Positions 40,075 through 49,650 of a stretch of DNA of 64,000 nucleotides are shown here, in pieces. The first letter of the stretch is position 1. Every line of letters begins with the position of its first letter. The notes below the pieces were generated by a model, which had not been told where the DNA came from, made no database searches, and worked only from the letters and a program-made list of their open reading frames with translations. The stretch is taken from positions 366,919 to 430,918 of the forward strand of contig NZ_JAINZP010000003.1 in NCBI RefSeq assembly GCF_020166435.1, written 5' to 3'. This DNA comes from Pectobacterium versatile. GTDB lineage: Bacteria; Pseudomonadota; Gammaproteobacteria; Enterobacterales; Enterobacteriaceae. Both the position numbers and the translations under genes were made by a program.

Positions 40075-40816
40075 CAAGCAGGCGATTGCGCTGGCGTTTG
40101 GGCGCGCAGCAGGGGGCTATGACCGCTTTGCCGAACTGCAACGCACCAGCGGAGAACGCCTGCTGGCGCTGATGCCGTCGCACAGCGGTTTACAGGTATT
40201 GGATGCGGGCTGCGGAACCGGGCATTTTAGTCGCCACTGGCGTCAGGCTGGTAAGAATGTGACTGCGCTGGATTTGTCGGTGGGCATGCTGGCGCATGCC
40301 CGTGAGCAGCACGTTGCCGATCGTTATCTGGAAGGCGATATCGAAAATCTGCCGCTGGCGGATTGCTGTGTGGATATCAGCTACAGCAATCTGGCGGTGC
40401 AGTGGTGCGATTCGTTACCGCGTGCGCTGGCCGAGCTGTATCGGGTCACGCGGCCGGGGGGCGTTATTGCGTTTGCGACGCTGGCGGACGGTTCCTTAAG
40501 TGAATTGTCGCAGGCGTGGCAGCGTCTGGACGGCACGCAACGGACGAATCGCTTTCTGTCGCTCTCCTCTATCGAAGCAGTCTGTCAGCCTTATCGCCAT
40601 CGTGTGGTTCAAGAACGTGAGGTCTGCTTTTTCCCAGACGTATTGGCGTTGATGAAATCGCTGAAGGGGATTGGTGCGACCTGGTTGCACGACGGGCGTG
40701 CGCCGGGGCTATTGAGCCGGGCACGTCTGGCGGCGCTGTCTGCCCATTATCCGCAAGAACAGGGCGGCTACCCGCTCAGCTATCAACTGGTTTATGGAGT
40801 GATTTATCGTGATTGA
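40055..40816 (+). CDS. bioC: Malonyl-ACP O-methyltransferase
   Basis: 253 residues. The SAM-binding motif [15 protein letters not shown] (~48) and the post-I LDLSVGML are standard class-I methyltransferase features. BioC methylates malonyl-ACP to start pimelate synthesis. It overlaps bioF upstream and bioD by 8 bp downstream, so the operon is translationally coupled. Confidence 0.96.
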   Translation: MLTENYNKQAIALAFGRAAGGYDRFAELQRTSGERLLALMPSHSGLQVLDAGCGTGHFSRHWRQAGKNVTALDLSVGMLAHAREQHVADRYLEGDIENLPLADCCVDISYSNLAVQWCDSLPRALAELYRVTRPGGVIAFATLADGSLSELSQAWQRLDGTQRTNRFLSLSSIEAVCQPYRHRVVQEREVCFFPDVLALMKSLKGIGATWLHDGRAPGLLSRARLAALSAHYPQEQGGYPLSYQLVYGVIYRD

Positions 40817-41486
40817 GCGCTGGTTTGTGACGGGTACGGATACCGAAGTCGGGAAAACGGTCGCCAGTACGGCGCTACTTCAGGCTGCGAATCAGGCCGG
40901 ATACCGCACCGCAGGCTATAAACCCGTGGCGTCCGGCTGTGAAATGACGGCTGACGGCATTCGCAACAGCGATGCGCTGGCGCTTCAGGCCAATAGCAGC
41001 GTCCGGCTGGATTATCAGGCGGTGAACCCGCTGGCGTTTATGGAACCGACTTCACCGCATATTATCAGTGCGGTGGAGCAGCGGCCTATCCATCTCCCAG
41101 AGTTGTCCGCAGGGTTGCGGGAATTAGAAACGCAGGCGGATTGGCTGTTGGTCGAAGGGGCGGGCGGATGGTTTACGCCGCTGTCGGAGCAGGACACGTT
41201 TGCCGACTGGGTCGTTCAGGAACAGCTTCCCGTGATTTTGGTGGTCGGTATTAAGTTGGGGTGTATCAACCACGCGATGTTAACGGCCCACGCCATTCAA
41301 CACGCTGGATTGCGCCTTGCTGGCTGGATTGCTAATGACATCACGCCACCCGGAAAATGGCATCAGCCGTATCTGCAAACGCTGCAACAGCGCCTGCCCG
41401 CGCCGATGCTGGGCGAAATTCCTTGTGTATCGGATATTCAGCAGCATAATCTGGGGCAATATATTAGTATTAAATCATTAGTGTGA
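40809..41486 (+). CDS. bioD: Dethiobiotin synthetase
   Basis: 225 residues from GTG 40809. The P-loop GTDTEVGKTVAST (~8-20) and the VEGAGGWFTPL motif (~112) identify BioD, which closes the ureido ring with CO2 and ATP. Last gene of bioBFCD. Confidence 0.97.
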   Translation: MIERWFVTGTDTEVGKTVASTALLQAANQAGYRTAGYKPVASGCEMTADGIRNSDALALQANSSVRLDYQAVNPLAFMEPTSPHIISAVEQRPIHLPELSAGLRELETQADWLLVEGAGGWFTPLSEQDTFADWVVQEQLPVILVVGIKLGCINHAMLTAHAIQHAGLRLAGWIANDITPPGKWHQPYLQTLQQRLPAPMLGEIPCVSDIQQHNLGQYISIKSLV

Positions 41487-41519
41487 TAATTAATCCTGCC
41501 ATACAACTTTGCCGCAGCC

Positions 41520-41560
41520 TATATGCCCGTCATACTTCAAGTTGCATGTGCGCTGGCTGG
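41520..41560 (-). repeat. ERIC terminus (partial element)
   Basis: TATATGCCCGTCATACTTCAAG then TTGCATGTGCGCTGGCTG is one ERIC end; the other end is not recognisable. Confidence 0.6.
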
Positions 41561-41607
41561 GTTGACGTCGCTAACTACATTCATCAGTGATGCTGCCGTG
41601 ATCGTTA

Positions 41608-41675
41608 TCGCTCAGTCCGGTTAGTGGTTGAGGGTATTGGGCGATTGATCAAATCGCCCAACTCGGACTGAGCTC
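41608..41675. terminator. Large nested hairpin between convergent bioD and mesD
   Basis: An inner perfect stem TTGGGCGATT-GATCA-AATCGCCCAA (41637-41661) lies within an outer imperfect pairing of GCTCAGTCCGGTT with AACTCGGACTGAGC. It probably ends transcription from both sides, although no clear U-run follows on either strand. Confidence 0.5.
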
Positions 41676-41695
41676 GCTTTAGTGATTTAGCGATG

Positions 41696-42727
41696 TTATT
41701 TAGCCAAAAGCTCTCTTCGGACGATTTCCGCACCCGCACTTAACGCATTGAGCTTGCCTCTTGCGACTCGGCGAGATAAAGGGGTCATGCCACAGTTGGT
41801 GGAAGGATAGAGCTTGTCGGCATCCACAAATTGCAGGGCTTTACGTAGCGTATCGGCGACTTCCTCTGGTGTCTCAATGGTATTGGTTGCCACGTCAATG
41901 GCACCTACCATCACTTTTTTACCGCGAATGAGTTCAATAAGATCCATTGGAACACGAGAGTTCTGACATTCCAGTGAAATGATATCGATAGCCGATTTTT
42001 GCAGCTTAGGAAAAATTTCTTCATATTGCCGCCACTCGGAACCCAGCGTCTTTTTCCAATCGGTATTCGCTTTGATGCCATAGCCATAGCAAATATGCAC
42101 CGCAGTTTCACATTTAAGCCCTTCAACGGCTCTTTCTAAAGCGGCAATTCCCCAATCGTTCACCTCATCAAAGAAAACATTAAATGCAGGCTCATCAAAT
42201 TGGATAATATCGACACCCGCAGCCTCTAATTCTTTGGCTTCTTGATTGAGAATTTTGGCGAATTCCCAGGCGAGTTTTTCGCGGCTCTTATAGTGGCTAT
42301 CATAGAGCGTATCGATCATCGTCATGGGACCCGGTAACGCCCATTTAATGGGTTGCGTGGTTTGCTGACGCAAAAACTTGGCATCCTCGACAAAAACGGG
42401 CTTTTGGCGAACCACGGCACCAATGACTGTCGGTACACTCGCATCATAGCGATTACGAATTTTAACGATCTCACGTTTCTCAAAATCAACACCGCTGAGG
42501 TGCTCAATAAACGTCGTGACAAAATGTTGGCGCGTCTGCTCGCCATCACTGACAATATCAATCCCTGCCTGTTGTTGATCTGCCAGGCTCAAACGTAGAG
42601 CATCTTGTTTGCCCTCAATTAATTCATCGCCTTGCAATTTCCAAGGTGACCACAGTGTCTCAGGCTGCGCCAGCCAAGAGGGTTTCGGTAAACTGCCAGC
42701 CGTTGAGGTGGGTAACAATATTTTCAT
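41696..42727 (-). CDS. mesD: Core methionine synthase, MesD type
   Basis: 343 residues equal to only the C-terminal catalytic half of MetE; the folate-binding N-terminal domain is missing. FDEPAFNVFFDEVNDW (~160), the HICYGYG zinc-ligand region (~206) and the late Cys in YPSTNCGMTPLSRRVA (~313) are the MetE metal-site motifs. Core synthases paired with DUF1852 were described as the MesD family, which makes methionine without methyl-folate or cobalamin but needs DUF1852 and oxygen. The DUF1852 gene lies 30 bp upstream, which supports the assignment. Confidence 0.82.
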   Translation of the reverse strand: MKILLPTSTAGSLPKPSWLAQPETLWSPWKLQGDELIEGKQDALRLSLADQQQAGIDIVSDGEQTRQHFVTTFIEHLSGVDFEKREIVKIRNRYDASVPTVIGAVVRQKPVFVEDAKFLRQQTTQPIKWALPGPMTMIDTLYDSHYKSREKLAWEFAKILNQEAKELEAAGVDIIQFDEPAFNVFFDEVNDWGIAALERAVEGLKCETAVHICYGYGIKANTDWKKTLGSEWRQYEEIFPKLQKSAIDIISLECQNSRVPMDLIELIRGKKVMVGAIDVATNTIETPEEVADTLRKALQFVDADKLYPSTNCGMTPLSRRVARGKLNALSAGAEIVRRELLAK

Positions 42728-42757
42728 AATAATCGGTGACCTTTTGTTTTTGGTTAA

Positions 42758-43735
42758 TCAAAGAACGTAATTAGCAGACCATTGCTCAAGAATAGCGTGG
42801 TATGGTTTGATGAAGTTTTTCTCAGTAAACTTTCCCTGCTCGATAGCCAACAGGCTACGTTCTTCTCGATCATAAACAATTTGAGTGAATGAATGATCCT
42901 GATGATTCAGGCTTGGCTGATAGCACAGACCTGCTGCAGAATTCGCATTGTAAATCTCAGGTCGGTAAATTTTTTGAAAAGTCTCCATCGTACTGATGGT
43001 ACTGATCAGCTCAATATTCGTATAATCACTCAATAAATCACCAGAAAAATAGAAAGCCAAAGGTGCGACACTATTTGGCGGCATAAAATAACGAGCCTGC
43101 AACCCCATTTTATGGAAGTATTGATCGGTCAGTGAATATTCATCTTGCTGGTATTCGACGCCTAACACAGGATGCTGATTTCCTGTCCGATGATAGGTGT
43201 TTTTGCTTGAAATACTTAGGCATATAACCGGTGTTTTACTAAAATTATCTTTATAAGCATTTGAATTTACGAAGCATTTAAATAAATTTCCATGCAGCTC
43301 GCCAAAGCTATCTGGGGTGCTAAATCCGGGGTGGTTCTTATTATGATCTGCCAGTAATACGCTAAAATCATAATCTCGCACGTAGGAGGAGAAATTATTT
43401 CCTACAATGCCTTCAATGCGCTCGTTAATTTTTTTATCAACGATATTCGTTTTCAATATTTCAATGACTGGGAAACTGTTGCCATTGCCTTCAATATCAA
43501 CCTCAACGGAAATGATATCAAGTTCAACAGAATAGCGATCGCCTTTAGGGTTATCCCAATGCGCCAGGGAATTGAAACGATTGTCAATCATCGTTAAGGC
43601 GTTGCGCAAGTTCTCCTGGCGGTTCTTTCCTCTCGCCAAATTCGCAAAGTTGGTCGTGATACGCGTGTTTTCGGAGGGGTTATAATTTTCATCGAAATAC
43701 GTGTTCTTAATCGTAAAGGTAAAATTCTTATTCAT
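42758..43735 (-). CDS. DUF1852 protein, partner of MesD
   Basis: 325 residues beginning MNKNFTFTIKNTYFDENYNP, the start I associate with the DUF1852 family. No signal peptide or membrane segment. Its role as required partner of MesD in oxygen-dependent methionine synthesis comes from published genetics; the chemistry is not settled. The two genes form an operon (30 bp gap). No MetJ or S-box site could be recognised upstream. Confidence 0.75.
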   Translation of the reverse strand: MNKNFTFTIKNTYFDENYNPSENTRITTNFANLARGKNRQENLRNALTMIDNRFNSLAHWDNPKGDRYSVELDIISVEVDIEGNGNSFPVIEILKTNIVDKKINERIEGIVGNNFSSYVRDYDFSVLLADHNKNHPGFSTPDSFGELHGNLFKCFVNSNAYKDNFSKTPVICLSISSKNTYHRTGNQHPVLGVEYQQDEYSLTDQYFHKMGLQARYFMPPNSVAPLAFYFSGDLLSDYTNIELISTISTMETFQKIYRPEIYNANSAAGLCYQPSLNHQDHSFTQIVYDREERSLLAIEQGKFTEKNFIKPYHAILEQWSANYVL

Positions 43736-43969
43736 CGCGATCTGGCATCCTAATTCTTGATATAGAACTTGAAATTATTTCTTGCTTTTCCAAGGTTTCC
43801 AAGTCTTATAATTCAGCAGGGTTCATATTGTCTATAGTTAACCAGCATAATTTATGCCAGAGTCATTAAGTGAGTAAAAGTGATTTAATTTCACTAGTCA
43901 TGAGCTATCTTCATGATCGCTTCCCTTTGTTCAGCAGCGCGTAAAGTAGCTTTTTTCTTCTTCTTCTCC

Positions 43970-44900
43970 TAAAAAAGAGGGTGTCTGGCATGGAAGCGAC
44001 ACATTTAAAATGTGAACGGGTGCGGAAGGAAAAGGCGCTAGAGTCAGCGATACTGGTGCTACGAAAGCCGTTGCGGGATTTTTACGGGAAAACCGACGAG
44101 GACGACTGACCCTTGCAATAGAACGGCAGACACTTATAGGTTACGTGCGAGAAACGATGGTGTCAGGCGCTTGGTTGTCGATAGCACCGATGGAAGCCTG
44201 ATTAAGTGAACGGAGGTGGTGACGGTGGCAAATCTCGAGGGAGGACTGGAGTGCCAGCGCGGTCAGGCCCTCCCCATCAAACCGGTTAAGTGAGCAAGAA
44301 GAGCAACAGATACTGGCCTGTGCCATCAACCAGACTACGCCAGTCTGCCACCGTCACAAATCGTACCGGCGCTGACGGATGACAGGATTTATCTGGCGAG
44401 TGAATCGACCTTCTACCGTGTGCTGCATCGTCATGGAGAAGCGCATCGCTGGGGACGGCAACATGCAGCACAGAAAGTCACTTCGGCAATGAGTTGGCAG
44501 GCCATCATGTCGTCTCACAGTCGGCCAAGGGGCAGCAACGATAACGTGTATGTGGAGTCACTGTTCCGGATGCTGAAATATGTACTGCAGTGGCCGTCAT
44601 CGGGGGTCAGTAAGTTGGATGAAGCACGTGAATGGGTAGAGTTTTACCTAGTGGTATAACGAAACGTATCGACATAGCAGCATCAGGTACGTTACGCCAA
44701 GCCAACTGCACCGAGGTGAAGATGCCATGGTGCTGAAGAAACGTGATGAGGTGTACCAGATGGCAAAAGCGCGATACCCAGAACGCTGATCAGACAGGAC
44801 ATGGAACTGGCGGCCGATAGGCGAGGTCATGCTGAATCCAGAGCGGGAAAAACAGGCAGCCCAAATCAAGCGGGGTGCCAACTATCTTGACACTTACCGC
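43970..44900 (+). mobile_element. Degraded IS3-family element with internal deletion
   Basis: Fragments of the transposase follow in order but in shifting frames: KALESAILVLRKPLRDFYGK then stop (43990-44109); a LIGYVRETMVSGA stretch; an open frame 44420-44659 with VLHRHGEAHRWGRQHAAQKV joined to SHSRPRGSNDNVYVESLF; then YNETYRHSSIRYVTPSQLHR and PIGEVMLNPEREKQA. Joining KVT to SHSRPR skips about 100 residues of the DDE core, so a deletion removed the catalytic centre. No target duplication was seen. Confidence 0.7.
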
Positions 44901-44961
44901 GACATGCAGGATGCCCTCTTTTTTAGAGAGAAGAAAGACCGAAAACTCTAAAAATAAATTA

Positions 44962-46020
44962 CTATTTAACTCTTATTATCCCTTCAAGCGCCAACTTATA
45001 ATCCCCGCACCGTTGATAGTAATCAAGTGCTTCAGACTTCATACCAAAACATTCAAGTATGACTGCTATGTTATAATTGGCTTTATACGTGTTTACGCCT
45101 TGTTTACGGCCAGGCCCCATTTTTGTACATAACTGAAATGTATCGATAGCATTCTGAAAATCAGCATTATTCATGAATATTAGTGCCTTTAAAAACATGA
45201 AGTCTGTAGAAGAACAAAAATCCTCATATTTAAAAATGTCTAATGCTTTTTCATATTTTTCGGTATTAATTAAGCAATAGCCGTAGCATTCAATCAGGAC
45301 TTCATGGTAATCCTGATGCATATCTTTTTGCAGACGTAGTGATGTTTCAAAACTCTGTGCCGCTCGTTTATAATCTTTCCCTAAGTAGTAGCTTTTACCT
45401 AACTGATAATGCAGATAAGCGTCATCACTTGTTTTATCAATGGCATGTTGGAGTAATGTAATGTTGCGAGCGATCTTGTCTTTGCTTTCTATGATTTCTT
45501 TTGTATAACCATTATGCATGAATGATAGTGGTGTATCAAAACGTCTATCTGGTGTTTTTTCAGTATTTTTCTTACAAATTTGCTCATGGATAATGCCGAC
45601 AAACTCATAATATTTTTTGTTGAAAATTCGGCTTATACGCTCTCGGATTAAATCTACGTCTGTGGTGTTTTCATTATTATCGATGATACTGGCAATCTCT
45701 ACGGTACCGACCTGCGTTGAATGAGTGTTAATGAGCTCTGAGAGTACTGCTACATCAAATGTATTGATCACTTCGTCAGCATCAACAACCAAAATCCAAT
45801 CATATTTTGCAAATTGCAGTGAATAATTTCTTGCAGCGGAAAAATCTGATATCCATTCAAAATCATAAACTTTGTCGGTAAAGTTTCTGGCAATACTCTT
45901 TGAGTCATCACTCGAACCGGTGTCAACGACAACAATGTCATCAAAATATTTTGCAATTTCTTTCAGCGAGTTACTCAAGTGCAAAGCTTCATTTTTCACG
46001 ATCATGCAGACTGATATCAT
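44962..46020 (-). CDS. Glycosyltransferase family 2 with C-terminal TPR repeats
   Basis: 352 residues. The GT-A start ISVCMIVKNEALHL, the DTGSSDDS nucleotide-sugar loop (~37) and the metal-binding VVDADE (~80) define the N-terminal catalytic domain. Residues ~190-345 form four or five TPR-like helices (LHYQLGKSYYLGKDYKRAAQ, YEKALDIFKYEDF, FQNAIDTFQLCTKMG). GT2-TPR enzymes of this kind glycosylate proteins or peptides, flagellins included. The gene is clearly AT-richer than its neighbours and sits between IS remnants next to a flagellin relic and fliA, so flagellin glycosylation is the leading guess. Confidence 0.75.
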   Translation of the reverse strand: MISVCMIVKNEALHLSNSLKEIAKYFDDIVVVDTGSSDDSKSIARNFTDKVYDFEWISDFSAARNYSLQFAKYDWILVVDADEVINTFDVAVLSELINTHSTQVGTVEIASIIDNNENTTDVDLIRERISRIFNKKYYEFVGIIHEQICKKNTEKTPDRRFDTPLSFMHNGYTKEIIESKDKIARNITLLQHAIDKTSDDAYLHYQLGKSYYLGKDYKRAAQSFETSLRLQKDMHQDYHEVLIECYGYCLINTEKYEKALDIFKYEDFCSSTDFMFLKALIFMNNADFQNAIDTFQLCTKMGPGRKQGVNTYKANYNIAVILECFGMKSEALDYYQRCGDYKLALEGIIRVK

Positions 46021-46351
46021 TGTACACCACGTTTTTAAATGCGCGAATATCGTACAATATTATATCAGATTATCAACAATAACAATGCTATAGTTTCTCA
46101 TCACTGACGGTGAAAAATCGATAAATTTGATGAAATAGAAAATATGATTGTTTATATATCACTATTTTCTAAATGAGTTTTCTTATGTTATTGTTTTTTT
46201 ATCGATGTTTTTAATTGAAAATCATTTAACCATTACACTAATATTTATTATCCAACCTATAGCCATCATAGTGATGTATATATGTTATGCTCTAAATAAT
46301 TCGAGTGCATGAAGGCGGCAACCGCGTGAATCCCCTAAATAACTTCGCATA
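46021..46351. other. AT-rich gap with an ERIC fragment
   Basis: No gene. TATGCTCTAAATAATTCGAG from 46286 is an ERIC left end with GGCGGCAACCGCG after it, and the element is cut off near 46346. The AT-rich part should contain the glycosyltransferase promoter. Confidence 0.5.
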
Positions 46352-46912
46352 TTACCGCTTCACTTTAGCCAGACCATGTTGATTGCTGGGGAACGGCGAA
46401 GCGGTATTCATAAATAGCTTTACCTGTTCCAGTAACTGCCACATATACTGGCACTGATGGTTACGCGTTATCGTTTCGTGTAACGACAACCAGAGTAACT
46501 CGATTGGATTCAGCCACGGCGAATAGGTTGGCAGGAACAACAACCGGAACTTCGTATTTTTTTCCAGCCAGCGTTCCACCTTGCGGCTTTTATGAATGAT
46601 GTAGTTATCAACGACCAGCGTAATGGTTTTCGCTCGCCAGTATGTCTGTCGTAATGTCTCTAATGGATTGATAAATAAATCAAAACACTTTTTACTGCCG
46701 CCACTCCTGAGCCAACGCCTGCTCGATGGCCATAGTGCGGATCTTTGCGTTTCAGCGTAGGCGCGGCTCTGCGCCAGACCATGCCAGCCTGTTTGAGGTA
46801 TCTTTGCAAGGTGGAACGGTGAAGCGTCACGCCAAAAAGCCGGTTGGTGATGCGGGCCAGTAACTCTGTGCATCAGCGAGAGCGCAGCCCGCCGAAATCC
46901 TTCGGCGAACAT
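46352..46912 (-). mobile_element. IS630-family transposase remnant
   Basis: The C-terminal part is well preserved: ITLVVDNYIIHKSRKVERWL, FRLLFLPTYSPWLNPIELLW and a final WQLLEQVKLFMN, the DDE catalytic half of IS630 transposases. Upstream the coding sequence is scrambled, with fragments in other frames and the first catalytic Asp region missing. Non-functional. Confidence 0.75.
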
Positions 46913-46943
46913 TTCAAATTTAGTGTAGACGGCGTTGGTTACC

Positions 46944-47093
46944 CAAAACGCGCGTTCTTGTATTTTAGATACAGATTATGTGCAGGAGGGATCTGCGATG
47001 CCTAAGGCATTGGTGATGCAGCAGACGGGCTCTTCACTGCTTGGGCAGGTTAATTAGATCCCTGAAACAGTATTGACCCTGTTAAAGAGGTAG
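46944..47093 (+). pseudogene. fliC: C-terminal remnant of a flagellin (fliC) gene
   Basis: The frame reads QNARSCILDTDYVQEGSAMP, KALVMQQTGSSLLGQVN, then TAG, then IPETVLTLLKR and a stop at 47091-47093. This is the D0 end of enterobacterial flagellins (SRILDTDYA...ILQQAGTSVLAQANQIPQTVLSLL). The amber codon replaces the conserved Gln (CAG). Everything 5' of this is gone, replaced by the IS630 remnant. It lies directly upstream of fliA in the same orientation, the place fliC occupies in E. coli. Confidence 0.8.
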
Positions 47094-47420
47094 TAAAAAG
47101 CACGTTGTAGGCCATAAATTTGGCTTCAGGCGTGGGGATGGCAGGTATGCAGAAGGGCGTTTCTTCCCATAAAACATCCTTTTCTCTGCGCAGAGTCTAC
47201 GCTAGAATCATCTCGCTTCAGAAGAGAGATGTATCACAAATTTAGCACCTCATTACATCCTATGAGCTTGCCATTTGCGCTTCTCACCGCATATTTTTTA
47301 CCAAATCTTGCCATACATGGCAGGAATAACCCTTCTTTTTTAACGCTATTCAGACGATTGGCTACCCTACCTAAAAGCATAATAGTGTCGATAACATTAT
47401 CATCGTAGGTATTTGTCACT
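47094..47420. other. Gap between flagellin relic and fliA
   Basis: Should hold the fliA promoter. A GTCGATAA near 47386 resembles the sigma-28 -10, but the TAAA upstream is only 11 bp away instead of about 15, so I do not call it. A 71-codon frame on the minus strand (47234-47449) is not supported by any feature. Confidence 0.4.
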
Positions 47421-48143
47421 GTGAGCGATTTGTATACCGCCGAAGGCACAATGGATAAAAATTCCCTTTGGAAGCGCTATGTTCCGCTAGTGCGCCATGA
47501 AGCCTTGCGTTTACAGGTTCGTCTCCCCGCGAGTGTTGAACTTGACGATCTGCTACAGGCTGGTGGTATTGGCTTGCTCAGCGCAGTTGAACGCTATGAT
47601 TCGTTGCAAGGTACAGCGTTTACTACCTATGCCGTTCAACGAATTCGTGGATCGATGCTGGATGAATTACGCAGTCGTGATTGGGCTCCACGCAGCGTAC
47701 GGCGTAATGCGCGGGAAGTGGCACAAGCAATGCAACAGGTTGAACAACAACTCGGTCGTACTCCAACGGAGCAGGAAGTCGCGCAGGCCCTGAATATCAC
47801 GCTTGAGGATTATCGTCAGATATTGCTAGATACAAATAATAGCCAGCTTTTCTCTTACGATGAATGGCGTGAAGAACATGGTGATAGCGCAGAGGCGTTA
47901 CTGGAAGGCAATGAAGATGCGAATCCATTGCATCAACTGATGGAAGGCAATTTGCGCCATCGCGTGATGGATGCAATTGAAAATCTGCCAGAACGCGAGA
48001 GGTTGGTGTTGACGCTCTACTACCAGGAAGAGTTGAACCTGAAAGAGATCGGCGCCGTTCTTGAAGTCGGGGAGTCGAGAGTCAGTCAGTTGCATAGCCA
48101 AGCGATAAAGCGCCTGCGCGTGAAATTAATGAACGATGTTTAA
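47421..48143 (+). CDS. fliA: RNA polymerase sigma factor FliA (sigma-28)
   Basis: 240 residues from GTG 47421 (MSDLYTAEGTMDKNSLWKRY), matching the E. coli start. Region 2 is recognisable in DDLLQAGGIGLLSAVERYD and GTAFTTYAVQRIRGSMLDEL, region 3 in GRTPTEQEVAQALNI, and region 4.2 helix-turn-helix in NLKEIGAVLEVGESRVSQLH. It directs late flagellar and chemotaxis genes and is held inactive by FlgM. fliZ follows; upstream there is only a flagellin remnant. Confidence 0.96.
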   Translation: MSDLYTAEGTMDKNSLWKRYVPLVRHEALRLQVRLPASVELDDLLQAGGIGLLSAVERYDSLQGTAFTTYAVQRIRGSMLDELRSRDWAPRSVRRNAREVAQAMQQVEQQLGRTPTEQEVAQALNITLEDYRQILLDTNNSQLFSYDEWREEHGDSAEALLEGNEDANPLHQLMEGNLRHRVMDAIENLPERERLVLTLYYQEELNLKEIGAVLEVGESRVSQLHSQAIKRLRVKLMNDV

Positions 48144-48348
48144 TTGCGCTGCGTAGGAATACTGTTATCAAAATATACCTTCAATCACTGAAGTTGCAAC
48201 AGCATGACAATTTTTGAATATTGATGAGTGTTTTATCCCAGTATCTAAATAGTTAATGCTGCCTGTTTTGTAGCACCTGCTTCTCTGGCGTAATGAGAGC
48301 GGTGCTATCGCTTCATGTTGCAGTTATATATTGTCATGGAATGGATTC

Positions 48349-48864
48349 ATGCACCCATCAATTCGGAAGAAACAGCTGCTAAGCCGTTATCTGAAAGACT
48401 TCAAACATAGACAGACCAACTGTTCCCAGTGCCATAAAGAACTCGACCGCGTTTCACTGGTATTTCGTAATCAGCTTATCAATAAAAAATCGATTGGCAG
48501 CATCGACAGGCTTATCGATGATGAAATATGGTTTGGTCTGCAACAGGAATTAATTCCGCTTTGCCGCTTTTGTAGCGAAATATTATGCAATACCCATGCT
48601 AGCTATTTCGATATTAAAGCTTTCACACAATATCTGATCGAGCAAACCGAAGTTCGACATAGCACGATGCGTGAGTATGTCATTCGTTTGCGGCGGTTGG
48701 ATGAACTGCTGGCCGCAAATAATTATCCCGCAGACACCTTTTCTGGGCACCACGATGGTGTGCAGCAGCGGGTATGCGATTACCTTCCTGACATTGAGCA
48801 AAATATTTATCGCAGTGCCTTACGAAAATACGATCAATATCTGGACTGGCAACGACATTTCTAA
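48349..48864 (+). CDS. fliZ: Flagellar regulator FliZ
   Basis: About 171 residues from ATG 48349 (MHPSIRKKQLLSRYL); the upstream in-frame TTG at 48331 is less likely. The core LSRYLKDFKHRQTNCSQCHK, CRFCSEILC and EVRHSTMREYVIRLRRLDEL matches FliZ, with the cysteine pairs conserved. FliZ promotes flagellar gene expression and antagonises sigma-S-dependent promoters by mimicking sigma-S DNA binding. It lies 205 bp after fliA, a larger gap than in E. coli. Confidence 0.9.
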   Translation: MHPSIRKKQLLSRYLKDFKHRQTNCSQCHKELDRVSLVFRNQLINKKSIGSIDRLIDDEIWFGLQQELIPLCRFCSEILCNTHASYFDIKAFTQYLIEQTEVRHSTMREYVIRLRRLDELLAANNYPADTFSGHHDGVQQRVCDYLPDIEQNIYRSALRKYDQYLDWQRHF

Positions 48865-48920
48865 CGCACACCGTGGACGTTCGTTCTCAGGCCGACATTG
48901 CTAATTTACAGAATACTGGC

Positions 48921-49174
48921 TATACCCTAAGTAAGTCGAGTTTCAGGAAGGCGGCAAGAGAAAGTCAAATTCGTCGGGAACGAGTTTGACTAGCAACGGC
49001 TGGCCTTCGGTGAGAGACAGGATGTCTCTCATGCCATCTCGATGAGCTTACTCAGGTAAGTATTTGGGTGACTGACAACTCTACTTGCAGCTGACCCCAA
49101 GTGGGTGAGGCTCACGTAAGTATGCTGAGTCGCGCAGCCGGCGCGCATGCAACTCTTGAAGTATGACGGGTATA
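48921..49174. repeat. Enlarged ERIC element (254 bp)
   Basis: It starts TATACCCTAAGTAAGTCGAG and ends TTGAAGTATGACGGGTATA, with an ERIC-like core (GAGCTTACTCAGGTAAGTAT) and a second partial core GGGTGAGGCTCACGTAAGTA. The internal expansion makes it about twice the usual length. Confidence 0.75.
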
Positions 49175-49231
49175 TACATAAATGTTATGACAGTGTAAAA
49201 AATGCTTGCATTGCAGGAGCAAATTACTGCA

Positions 49232-49250
49232 CTGTCATACTACTGAAATC
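49232..49250 (+). promoter_or_regulatory. Possible PhoB (Pho) box upstream of phoH
   Basis: CTGTCATACTACTGAAATC resembles the Pho-box pattern of two CTGTCAT-like heptamers 4 bp apart; the second is degenerate. E. coli phoH is a PhoB target. It lies about 400 bp before the start. No gene is evident in 49251-49650. Confidence 0.4.
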
Positions 49251-49650
49251 ATTCGGCACTAATTTTTAGGCAATGGTTAGCAGTAGTTCTACGATGCGAT
49301 CAATCATTATTCAGTGGAATAGTCGTTGTCACAGTGAGGAACGCGAATGGTAATGTCCTTTTCTGGACTTTGTAGTCGATGCCAAGATTCTAAGCCGCTG
49401 ACTCGCCGATGCGAGGGGTTTTCCTCCCATTTATTTTCAACACTGTGCCATTCTCTCTTTACCCAAACTCTCCATTTATTTTCTTTTTCTAACCATGAAT
49501 GCTCGGCCCGTTTTTCACTCAGTTCGTGGATGAATCATGCGTATTCTCTGTCCGCTATTGGCTTAATAAGGAAGCCTAACCTCGTTAGTGAGTTAAACGT
49601 CACGCGCTGTAGAACAGTGCGGTAAGTGAAACAAACTGTAAGGTGCCACT

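Noticed and set aside
43736..43900. MetJ boxes upstream of the mesX-mesD operon
   Set aside because: Only scattered partial matches to AGACGTCT; no tandem boxes.
47370..47394. Sigma-28-like promoter upstream of fliA (TAAA ... GTCGATAA)
   Set aside because: Spacing between the two elements is about 4 bp too short and the -35 is weak.
47234..47449. 71-codon minus-strand frame overlapping the fliA start
   Set aside because: No homology recognised, no ribosome-binding site, antisense to a well-supported start.
49347..49625. 92-codon open frame before phoH
   Set aside because: Ser/His/Cys-rich composition without any recognisable motif; lies in the long phoH leader. Probably chance.
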